DNA of 64,000 bases, from contig CAVPUY010000016.1 in the NCBI GenBank assembly GCA_963709075.1, forward strand, positions 1 through 64,000, written 5' to 3'. Numbering within the stretch: the first letter of the stretch is position 1; every line of letters starts with the position of its first letter. The position numbers and the translations under genes are program-made. Positions 16,118 through 23,803 of the stretch are shown here, in pieces. The notes under the pieces were generated by a model. That model saw only the letters and a program-made list of their open reading frames with translations. It had not been told where the DNA came from and did no database searches. This stretch comes from Palsa-506 sp963709075 (lineage in GTDB: Bacteria; Actinomycetota; Actinomycetes; Streptosporangiales; Streptosporangiaceae).

Positions 16118-18852
16118 TTCTCCTTGCCGGGGCGCCGTCGGCCGCGCCGCTGCTTGGTGTCATCCTGCCCGGCTGGCCGCGGCGGACTCACGCTGCCGGT
16201 GCCGAGCAGCTCGTACGCGGGATTGATCATGACCGGGACGCCGTCGCGCAGGCCGACCGGCCCGCGGAACCTGACCCGGGCGCCGCAGTCCAGCCCGGGT
16301 ATGTGCGACCGGCCGTAGAACATCGCGGTCAGCTGGCCGGTCGAGTCCGCGATCTCGGCGGCGAGCACGGTGTTGCGCTCGACCGGGCGGATCTCGACCG
16401 CGAAGATCCGGCCTTCCACCGTGGCCCGGCCCGGCTTGATCAGCGAGCCGATCTCGGCGACTCCCGGCGGCGGTACCGGCCGGTCGTAGGCATCGGCGGC
16501 CGACACCGCCAGGCTGTCTCCGGCGGTGCCGATGCCAAGCCCGGCCAAGCCGTCGGCATCGGCGGCTTCCCGGACACCAGCGTCAGCATCGGCGCCGTCT
16601 GCGGCATCAGCACCGGCACCAACGCCAGCGCCGGCGCCCTCTCCCGGATCCGCCGCCTGCGCGGGCTGGTCGCCGCGCGCTGGCTCTTCGGCAAGCGCCG
16701 GGTGGCCGGCCTGCGCCGGGCCGGCCTCTCCTGGTTCTGCGGTCACCGCGGGATCGCTCGCTGGTTCCGCCGCGGGGGCTGAGCCCGGCCTGCCGCCGGG
16801 CACTGGCGCGGGGGTTCCCGTTTCCGCTGAGCTTTCAGCAGGGCCGGCGCCGGGCCCGCGTTCGGCCATCGCGGTCTGTCGCGCGTGCAAGGTTTCCAGC
16901 CTGCTGCGGACGTCGAACGGGACGATGGTGGCGGCCGCGTGCGGGATCGTGCTGACCACCGCGGCGATCTTGTCAGCGGTGCGGTCGTGCAGCAGCCGGC
17001 CGAGCAGCGGCGAGTAGCTGCGGCGCGGCAGGATCGCGGTCACGCCGACGCCGGCGATGGCGGCCTCCGCGTCCACGAGTTCAGCTGCGGCCCGGGCGAT
17101 CCGCCGGTCCGGGCAGTCGATGAAGTCGAGCACGACCCCCGTGTTCGCGCGCACCCAGGCCTCGCGCAGCGCGTCGGCTTGCGTGCTGTCAATCACGAAG
17201 TGCACGGCGCGAAGCGTGGTCGGGCGAAGGCTGCGGGCGTATCGCAGCGCGGCCAGCGTGGCGAGGTCGCAGTCGTCCACGAAGACGTAGACGGTGCGGC
17301 GCGCGTAAGTCGGCGGATCGGGCGGCCGGTGCCGGGTGCCGATGTGCTCGAGGACATCGGCTTCCATCCGGTATTCCCTGTTCAGCCTGATCAGCGTGGG
17401 CACGCCGATCGCGAAGAGGATGACCACGAGGTAGGCGCCTTCGGTGAACTTGACCACCACGAAGATCAGCACGACGATCAGCGAGGTCACGCCCGCCGAG
17501 AAGTTGATCACCAGGCGGCGCCGCCAGGCCGACTCCTTGACCCGGTGGTGATACTTGGCCATGCCGAATCCGGCCATGGTGAATGCGGTGAAGACGCCGA
17601 TCGCATAGAACGGCACGAGGTTGTTGACGTTAGCCCCGGCGGCCGCAAGCAGGGCGCAGGACAGCACGGCGAGGACGACGATCCCGTTGGAGAAGACCAG
17701 CCGGTGACCGCGCTTGGTCAGCCAGCGCGGCAGGAAGGCGTCCTCGGCCACGAAGCTGGCGAGGAACGGGAAGCCGTTGAAGCTGGTGTTTCCTCCGGTG
17801 TAGAGGATCAGCGCGGTAGCGGCCTGGATCACGATGTACATGGCGGTGCCGAATCCCGAGTGCCCGAAGACGATCTTCCCCTCCTGGGCGATGACCGTCG
17901 GCACTCCCGTCCTGAACGGCGCCGCGTGGGTGACATGCGCCAGCCAGGAGATCCCGGCGACGAGCGAGCCGAGGATCAGGCCCTCGATCACCAGGACGCG
18001 GCGGGCGTTGATGCCTTCTGGCGGCTTGAACGCGCTGACCGCGTTCGACACTGCCTCGATGCCGGTCAGCGACGAGCCGCCGTTGGCGAATGCCCGCAGC
18101 AGGACGAAGATCAGGCCGAACGTGATCAGGCCGCTCTGGCTGTGCGCCACCCCGTGCCCGAACTGGCCGGGCAACGGGAACTGGTAGTGCCCGAGCGTGC
18201 CGACCGCCTCGCGGAGCAGGCCAACGATGATCATGAGCATGATGAGCGTGGCGAACAGGTACGTAGGCACCGCGAATGCCCGTCCGGCCTCGCGGATCCC
18301 GCGCAGGTTGCCGTAGCACATCAGGATGACGATGCCGATCGAGATCAGCTTCAGGATGTCCGGGTTGCTGATTGCCGGGACCGCCGAGGCGACGGCCGCA
18401 GTTCCCGCCGCCACCTGCACCGCGACGGTGACCACGTAGTCAATGAGCAGCGCGACCGCCGCGACCTGGGCAACCTTGGGGCCGAAGTTCTCCCGCGCGA
18501 CCACGTAGGAGCCGCCGGCCCTGGTGTAGACCGAGACGACCTCGCGATAGGACAGCACCACGAGCGCCATGACGAACAGGACGACCCCGGTCAGCGGCAG
18601 GATCAGCGTGAACGCCGTGATGGCCAGGCCGCCCCTGAGCAGCTCGATCAGGATCTCCTCGGTGCCGTAGGCCGAGGATGAGATTCCGTCAGGGGCGAGC
18701 ACGCCCAGCGCCAGCCGCTTGGACAGGCGCTGCTCGCCCAGTTCCTCGTTAACCAGCGGCTGGCCGAGCAGGCGCCGCTTAACCGAGTACGCGAGCCCCT
18801 CCGGCAGGTCCCTTGACCTGTCGAGCAGGCTTCCCGCTCTCCGCATCGCCAC
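16114..18852 (-). CDS. KimA-like APC-superfamily permease with C-terminal OB-fold
   Basis: 912 residues. Residues about 45-480 contain some 12 membrane helices of the APC superfamily. The motif APDGISSSAYGTEEIL and the long conserved ANGGSSLTGIEAVSNAVSAF are close to the KimA/YdaO potassium-importer group. A cytoplasmic domain (YVFVDDCDLATLAALRYARS) resembles a USP-like fold. After a low-complexity Ala/Asp/Gly-rich linker (about 650-770), residues about 795-885 form an OB-fold of the nucleic-acid-binding type (ATVEGRIFAVEIRP...LTAMFYGR...VRFRGPVGLRDGVPVMINP). In other actinobacteria a similar OB-fold protein is a separate gene near potassium-uptake genes, so this is a fusion or a lost stop. 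The GTG start has GGAGG about 10 bases upstream. K+ uptake is inferred from family likeness. Confidence 0.78.
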   Translation of the reverse strand: MAMRRAGSLLDRSRDLPEGLAYSVKRRLLGQPLVNEELGEQRLSKRLALGVLAPDGISSSAYGTEEILIELLRGGLAITAFTLILPLTGVVLFVMALVVLSYREVVSVYTRAGGSYVVARENFGPKVAQVAAVALLIDYVVTVAVQVAAGTAAVASAVPAISNPDILKLISIGIVILMCYGNLRGIREAGRAFAVPTYLFATLIMLMIIVGLLREAVGTLGHYQFPLPGQFGHGVAHSQSGLITFGLIFVLLRAFANGGSSLTGIEAVSNAVSAFKPPEGINARRVLVIEGLILGSLVAGISWLAHVTHAAPFRTGVPTVIAQEGKIVFGHSGFGTAMYIVIQAATALILYTGGNTSFNGFPFLASFVAEDAFLPRWLTKRGHRLVFSNGIVVLAVLSCALLAAAGANVNNLVPFYAIGVFTAFTMAGFGMAKYHHRVKESAWRRRLVINFSAGVTSLIVVLIFVVVKFTEGAYLVVILFAIGVPTLIRLNREYRMEADVLEHIGTRHRPPDPPTYARRTVYVFVDDCDLATLAALRYARSLRPTTLRAVHFVIDSTQADALREAWVRANTGVVLDFIDCPDRRIARAAAELVDAEAAIAGVGVTAILPRRSYSPLLGRLLHDRTADKIAAVVSTIPHAAATIVPFDVRSRLETLHARQTAMAERGPGAGPAESSAETGTPAPVPGGRPGSAPAAEPASDPAVTAEPGEAGPAQAGHPALAEEPARGDQPAQAADPGEGAGAGVGAGADAADGADADAGVREAADADGLAGLGIGTAGDSLAVSAADAYDRPVPPPGVAEIGSLIKPGRATVEGRIFAVEIRPVERNTVLAAEIADSTGQLTAMFYGRSHIPGLDCGARVRFRGPVGLRDGVPVMINPAYELLGTGSVSPPRPAGQDDTKQRRGRRRPGKEK

Positions 18853-18962
18853 CCCGCTGTGTCCTCCGCTCGATCGCCCATGAATTTTCTACGGCTATGA
18901 ACACACGAAGTCACGCTCGGGGCCGTGTGGCTCCAGGTGAAGTAAGACTATCCGCGCTGCGG

Positions 18963-19208
18963 TCAGGCCCGGCGGCGGTGGGTTCGCATCCAGTCAAGCT
19001 CATGCTCAAGCTCGGCCATGCGATCGGCCATGGCCCGGAGCCGCACCTCGGACTGGGCTTGCGCCTTGCGCTCTGCCTGGTGCTCCATCTGGGCGCACCC
19101 GGCAAGCATGCCGCGGCGGTAGATCCACTTTAAGACGCTGGTCAGCGCGGCTCCGGCGGCAACCAGGCCGCCGGCCACCGAGACCACGACAGCAAGGTTA
19201 TCGAGCAT
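18963..19208 (-). CDS. Small membrane protein with coiled coil, hypothetical
   Basis: 81 residues. One N-terminal helix (LAVVVSVAGGLVAAGAAL, about 5-24) is followed by a basic turn and a charged heptad-like helix (about 42-76, QAERKAQAQSEVRLRAMADRM and on). AAAGGGAAG-like purines (aaagggaag) lie seven bases before the ATG, a good ribosome site. It lies 110 bp upstream of the KimA-like gene on the same strand and could be co-transcribed. I do not recognise a family; a holin-like or scaffold role is possible but unsupported. Confidence 0.6.
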   Translation of the reverse strand: MLDNLAVVVSVAGGLVAAGAALTSVLKWIYRRGMLAGCAQMEHQAERKAQAQSEVRLRAMADRMAELEHELDWMRTHRRRA

Positions 19209-19978
19209 GAATCTGCTTCCCTTTCTAACTAGCGCAGAGCAGCGGGTCTCAGGTCAGCAGACATGCACAAATCTCGCTTTTCGGCGCTGCGTCGTGACAG
19301 CGGTGCTGATTATTTATTACGCTAGCCCCGGTACATGGATCCGGCGATTAAATTTAGCCAAAATTTCGAAGCAGTTGCTGCTGCTCCAGCTGCGGGTGAC
19401 ACGCTGAGCGGAACAGGATGCCGTGCGACGGCAACACCTGCTGGAAGGCTTGAACATAGCCGGTGAGCTGCCAGTTCTTAAAATTATTAAGGCAATGAAT
19501 TACAATCGGCGGATATATCTGCCTTTCCCTGGATTGCTGTCGCAGGCTTTTTAGATCCGGTCTGCCGAAGTGGGCTCAGTCAATCACGTTCAATGTCGCT
19601 TGGCACTAGCCTGCGCATAAATCCAGGGACCGGAGACCAGCGCTGCCGGGCCGCATGATTACCGGCGGCGGCTCGTTGCTGCTGGCCGGCTGCATGGGTC
19701 AGCCGGGCCGGTGCGCGGCAGCTAGCGAATGGCCAGGACGGGCAATATCCGGCCGGGCTAGGCAGCTGCGGCGACTGGCGCGCCGCCGGAGGTGCCCCGG
19801 GCTGGCCCGGCCGGTATCGGACCAGGCGGCGTCGCGGCCGCGTAACTCACTGTTCACTCAGGCCTGGCACGGTGATTGCGGGTGCGCGCCGTGGCAGGCT
19901 GGCCGGATAGAAACAGGCTGGCCCGGTAACGGACGACGAAAGCCGCCGCCGGGCCACCCGACCAGAGAGGCAACCGCG
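19209..19978. other. Long AT-rich intergenic region
   Basis: About 770 bp between a divergent small gene and the metal-transport operon, without a convincing gene. By eye 19290-19600 is far richer in A and T than the rest of the window. It contains CTTAA-N5-TTAAG (19477-19491) and the near-palindrome ggcggatatatctgcc (19508-19523). The last 300 bp (19650-19978) return to high GC, and the open frame there has no family match, so I start the next gene at the SD-backed ATG 19979. I could not recognise a riboswitch, but this is where a metal-responsive leader or operator would lie. Confidence 0.5.
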
Positions 19979-21295
19979 ATGACCACCACACCGGCCGCGC
20001 CGGCCCCGCAGGCAGGCAGCGCGCGCACGCTGCACCTGTCCGACCTGCTGCGGCGCCCGCTGACCGACCGGGGGGGCGAGTCGCTCGGGCGTCTTTCCGA
20101 CGTCATCGTCCGGCTCCGCGGCGCCGAGTACCCGATGGTGACGGGTCTGGTCGCGACGGTTGGCGGGCGCGAGGTCTACGTGCCGGTCGAGCAGGTTAGC
20201 TCGTTCGACGGCGAGGTGCTGAAGCTGACAAGCGCCAAGCTCGACCTGCGCAGGTTCGAGCGGCGGGACGGGGAGGTGCTGCTCCGGGCGGACGTGCTCG
20301 GGCACCGGCTGATCGACGTGGAGCGGGCGCGCCTGATCAAGGCGGCCGACCTGGAACTAGAGCAGCGGGGTAGCGACTGGGTGCTCAGCGGAGTGGACAC
20401 GCACCGGCGGGCCCGCCGGTTCCTCGGCCTCGGCGGCTCGGGCGGGAGCGAGCACGCCGAGCATCCGTTCCGCGAATGGAGCAAGTTCGAGCCGCTGATC
20501 GGGCATTCGAGCAGCGCGCTGCTGCGCGGCCCGTTCGCGCGGATCCGGCGGCTGAAGCCTGCCCAGATCGCCGACCTGCTCGAAGACGCCTCCAAAGAGG
20601 AGGAAACCGAGATCCTCGGCCAAGTCCACGCGGATCCGGAGCTAGAGGCCGACGTGTTCGAGGAGCTGGACGAGGACCTGGCCACCCGGCTGCTCGGCGC
20701 CCGCACCGACATGGAGATCGCCGCGGTGCTGGCCAGGATGCGCGCCGACGACGCCGCGGATGCCATCGCCGAGCTGCCGCAGCGCCGCCGCCAGCCGGTA
20801 CTTGACCTGCTGCCGCCCGGCCAGCGGACCAAGGTGCTGACCCTGATGGGGTTCAACCCGACCAGCGCTGGCGGCCTGATGGGCGTCGACTTCCTCGCGG
20901 TCTCCGCCGGGGTGAGCGTCCAGCAGGCGCTGGACGCCGTCAGGCAGTCGGCCAGCTTGCAGCCCGAGGCGCTGACCAGCGTGCACGCGCTGGACGAGCG
21001 CGGCAGGCTGTGCGGTGTCGCCAAGCTGGTCACGATCATCCAGTCGGACCAGGCGGCCTGCCTCAGCGACGTCTACGACGACGATCCGGTGCGGGTCGGC
21101 GCGGACACCGACGTGGTGGACGTCGCGGTCCTGATGAGTGACTACAACCTGATCACCATCCCGGTCGTGGACGACCGCCGGAAGATGATCGGCGTGATCA
21201 CGGTGGACGACGTTCTCGAGGTCACGCTGCCCGAGGACTGGCGGCGGCGTGAGGCCGCACAGCCGCCGGACGCGCACCGCGGAGAGCCAACGTGA
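19979..21295 (+). CDS. PRC-barrel / MgtE N-terminal / CBS-pair protein
   Basis: 438 residues from ATG 19979, which has AGAGAGG eight bases upstream. Residues about 18-110 look like two PRC-barrel strands sets (LSDLLRRPLTDRGGESLGRLSDV; GREVYVPVEQV). Residues about 175-285 are an MgtE N-terminal superhelical domain (LKPAQIADLLEDASKEEETEIL... MRADDAADAIAELP). Residues about 300-425 are a CBS pair ending DDRRKMIGVITVDDVLEV. The MgtE membrane channel part is absent, so this is a soluble Mg2+-sensing half of MgtE. It is the first gene of an operon with a Nramp-related transporter, whose GTG overlaps this stop (GTGA). It likely senses Mg2+ or nucleotides and gates or regulates the transporter. Confidence 0.85.
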   Translation: MTTTPAAPAPQAGSARTLHLSDLLRRPLTDRGGESLGRLSDVIVRLRGAEYPMVTGLVATVGGREVYVPVEQVSSFDGEVLKLTSAKLDLRRFERRDGEVLLRADVLGHRLIDVERARLIKAADLELEQRGSDWVLSGVDTHRRARRFLGLGGSGGSEHAEHPFREWSKFEPLIGHSSSALLRGPFARIRRLKPAQIADLLEDASKEEETEILGQVHADPELEADVFEELDEDLATRLLGARTDMEIAAVLARMRADDAADAIAELPQRRRQPVLDLLPPGQRTKVLTLMGFNPTSAGGLMGVDFLAVSAGVSVQQALDAVRQSASLQPEALTSVHALDERGRLCGVAKLVTIIQSDQAACLSDVYDDDPVRVGADTDVVDVAVLMSDYNLITIPVVDDRRKMIGVITVDDVLEVTLPEDWRRREAAQPPDAHRGEPT

Positions 21296-23289
21296 GCGAT
21301 GCCCGTGAGCACCGGGTCCCGGAGCGGGAGGGTGCCAGCCAGCCGGTCCCTGACGGGCCGGAGGCGGCGCCAGGCGGGCCAGGTGCCGCGGGCGGCCAGG
21401 AGGATGCCGCGGGCGGCCAGGAGGATGCCGCGGGCGGCCAGGAGGATGCCGCGGGCGGCCAGGAGGTGGCGGACGGCCAGGGACGCCGGGCCGAGCAGGG
21501 GCTAGAAAGCCAGCATGGCGGCGGCCGGGAAAGGCAGGCCGCCCAGGGCAGGCCGGCTGCGCCGCCCGGTCCGGCGGCGGCAGGAGTGCCGGCCACTGCT
21601 CAGCCGGGGGGTGCTCAGCTGAGCGCTGCTCAGCCGGGGGGTGCTCAGCCGGGGGCGGCCCGGCCGGGGATGAGCCTGGCGGCGCCGAGCGCCGTGCTCG
21701 ACGAGGCGCACCTCGGCGACATCGAGGGCGCCTTCGGCCGGATCCGGCTCGACGACGAGCACCGTTCTGACTTGCGCAGGCGGCTGGTCACCTTCCTCGC
21801 GATCGTCGGGCCCGGCCTGATCGTGATGGTCGGGGACAACGACGCGGGCGGCGTATCCACGTACGCGCAGGCGGGCCAGGACTATGGCTACAGCCTGCTC
21901 TGGGTCCTGCTGCTGCTCATCCCGGTACTCATCGTGAACCAGGAAATGGTGGTCAGGCTCGGCGCCGTCACCGGCGTCGGCCACGCCCGGCTGATCAATG
22001 AGCGGTTCGGCAGATTCTGGGGCTGGTTCAGCGTCGGCGACCTGTTCCTGCTGAACTTCCTGACCATCGTCACCGAGTTCATCGGCGTCTCGCTGGCGCT
22101 TGCCTACTTCGGCGTCAGCCCGGATATCGCGGTGCCGATCGCCGCGGCCTTGCTGGTGGGCATCACGCTGAGCGGCAGCTTCCGCCGCTGGGAACGCGCA
22201 ATGTTCGTCTTCATCGGCGCCAGCCTGCTGCTGATCCCGCTCGCGCTGCTCTCGCACCCGTACTACGGCCAGATCGCCTACCACTTCGTCGTGCCGGGAA
22301 TCCAGGGCGGGATCAGCTCGAAGGCCGTCCTGCTCATCATCGCGATCGTTGGCACCACCGTTGCCCCCTGGCAGCTGTTCTTCCAGCAGTCGAACGTCAT
22401 CGACAAGCGGATCACGCCACGGTTCATCCGCTACGAGCGCGCCGACACCGTGCTCGGCTCGCTCGTGGTTGTCGGCGGTGCGGCCGCTGTCATGGTGGTG
22501 GCCGTCTACGCCGGCCGCGGTACGGGACTGGCCGGGCATTTCACCGACGCGCTCGGGACCGCGAACGCGCTCGCCGAGCACAGCAGGGTGCTCGGCGCCA
22601 TCTTCTCGATCGTGCTGCTTGACGCCAGCATCCTGGGCGCGTCCGCGGTGACGCTTTCCACCAGCTACGCGTTCGGTGACGTGTTCAACCTCAAGCACTC
22701 CCTGCACCGCAGTTTCCGCGAGGCCAAGTCCTTCTACGCCAGCTACGCGGCCCTGGTGCTGCTGGCCGCCGGCGTGGTGCTCATCCCGGACGCGCCGCTC
22801 GGTCTGATCACGACCGGCGTCCAGGCGCTGGCCGGCGTCCTGCTGCCCAGCGCAAGCGTGTTCCTGCTGCTGCTCTGCAACGACCCCGAGGTGCTCGGCC
22901 CGTGGGTCAACCCGCCCTGGCTGAACATGCTGGCCAGCGTCATCGTCAGCGTCCTCGTGATGCTGTCAGGCACGCTGGTCGCCACCACCTTGTTCACCCA
23001 CATCAACGTCGCCGCCACGGTGCTCTGGCTGTCCGGCATTCTGGTTGCCGGCCTGGCCGCGGCGGCTATCAGGCTGCGGATCGTCCGGGCCCGGCAGGGC
23101 CCGCGCGCCCTGCCGTGGGCCGGCCTGTCCACCGCCGAGCGCAACAACTGGCGGATGCCGCCGCTGGCCCTGCTCAAGCCGGTGGACTGGTCGCCGGGCA
23201 CGAAGCTCAGCGTGCTGCTGCTGCGGGCCTACCTGGTCGTGTCCGTGGTGCTGCTGGTGATCGCCGCGGTCCGCCTCGGCAGCACCTGA
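21292..23289 (+). CDS. Nramp-related divalent metal transporter
   Basis: 665 residues. A disordered, repeat-rich N-terminal tail (1-130) precedes a conserved DIEGAFGRIR motif and about 11 helices of the Nramp fold. The helix-1 metal motif reads GDNDAGG (181-187) instead of the usual DPGN. In helix 6 the usual MPHN reads VAPWQ (TVAPWQ, 356-361), so the metal-selecting Met is an Ala. Loss of this Met is a feature of Nramp-related Mg2+ transporters (NRMT), so Mg2+ import is a better guess than Mn2+/Fe2+. Overlap with an MgtE-N/CBS gene supports this. The C-terminal cytoplasmic segment NNWRMPPLALLKP is shared with the next transporter. Confidence 0.85.
   Translation: MSDAREHRVPEREGASQPVPDGPEAAPGGPGAAGGQEDAAGGQEDAAGGQEDAAGGQEVADGQGRRAEQGLESQHGGGRERQAAQGRPAAPPGPAAAGVPATAQPGGAQLSAAQPGGAQPGAARPGMSLAAPSAVLDEAHLGDIEGAFGRIRLDDEHRSDLRRRLVTFLAIVGPGLIVMVGDNDAGGVSTYAQAGQDYGYSLLWVLLLLIPVLIVNQEMVVRLGAVTGVGHARLINERFGRFWGWFSVGDLFLLNFLTIVTEFIGVSLALAYFGVSPDIAVPIAAALLVGITLSGSFRRWERAMFVFIGASLLLIPLALLSHPYYGQIAYHFVVPGIQGGISSKAVLLIIAIVGTTVAPWQLFFQQSNVIDKRITPRFIRYERADTVLGSLVVVGGAAAVMVVAVYAGRGTGLAGHFTDALGTANALAEHSRVLGAIFSIVLLDASILGASAVTLSTSYAFGDVFNLKHSLHRSFREAKSFYASYAALVLLAAGVVLIPDAPLGLITTGVQALAGVLLPSASVFLLLLCNDPEVLGPWVNPPWLNMLASVIVSVLVMLSGTLVATTLFTHINVAATVLWLSGILVAGLAAAAIRLRIVRARQGPRALPWAGLSTAERNNWRMPPLALLKPVDWSPGTKLSVLLLRAYLVVSVVLLVIAAVRLGST
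21385..21466 (+). repeat. 21-bp tandem repeat in transporter N-terminus, about 3.9 copies
   Basis: Unit gccgcgggcggccaggagga plus t, starting at 21385, 21406, 21427 and 21448; it encodes AAGGQED repeats. A second short repeat of ggggggtgctcag lies at about 21605-21650. The copies are nearly identical, which suggests recent slippage. Confidence 0.85.
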
Positions 23290-23480
23290 CCCGGTCCCCG
23301 ACCCGGATCGGAGGGCGGCCCCGGACCGCCCCCGGGCCCGGCGCCGCCGGCCGGCCGGCCAGCGGCACATCCGGGCGGCGTTGCCGCAATTGCGTGCGCT
23401 CGGCTAAACTGAGAGATCGCGTCCGCGCTGTCGCCCAGCGGGACGCCCGTGTCAGCGCCGAGCGGAGGAGGTGGGGGTCC

Positions 23481-23549
23481 ATGCCAGGCGAAAGTACGAG
23501 CAGCAGTTCGAGCGATCCTCACGAATCCGCGCAGACCTCGCAGCGCTGA
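23481..23549 (+). CDS. Possible 22-residue leader peptide with strong ribosome site
   Basis: ATG 23481 follows ggaggaggtgggggtcc, the strongest ribosome-binding sequence I noticed in the window. The frame is MPGESTSSSSSDPHESAQTS plus QR, Ser-rich and hydrophilic. It lies in the 514-bp gap between the two Nramp-related genes. A real short peptide, a leader controlling the downstream transporter, or chance are all possible. The rest of the gap holds GC-rich hairpin sequence (about 23305-23365) just after the first transporter, a likely terminator. Confidence 0.35.
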   Translation: MPGESTSSSSSDPHESAQTSQR

Positions 23550-23803
23550 CCGCACGTGCCGCCCCGGATGTCCGGGGCTCGTCGGCCGCCGGCCCGGACT
23601 CCGGGATCGCCGGCTGGCTGCTGCCCGCCCGTGACTGAGCGGCGGTAGCCGAGTCCCGCGTGCCCATCCGTTCGGCATCTTCTTCGCTCGCCTGCCTGCC
23701 AGCACACAGCACGCTGTGTGCGCACGGCCAGCCGGGCGAACCGCTTCGGCCAGCGCTGCCGGGTCTGTGCCCGAAGCCCTAAGGGCAGATCGGGAGACCT
23801 GTC

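Noticed and set aside
16885..18681. Open frame of 598 codons on the + strand
   Set aside because: Antisense shadow of the KimA-like permease; composition is Asp/Arg/Gln-rich without any domain, a usual effect of very high GC.
18853..18962. c-di-AMP riboswitch before the KimA-like gene
   Set aside because: Expected from B. subtilis kimA, but the 110-bp gap shows none of the conserved stretches I know; a covariance-model search would decide.
19209..19978. Mg2+ (M-box) or Mn2+ (yybP-ykoY) riboswitch
   Set aside because: Position is right, but I could not find the conserved loops or a clear terminator stem.
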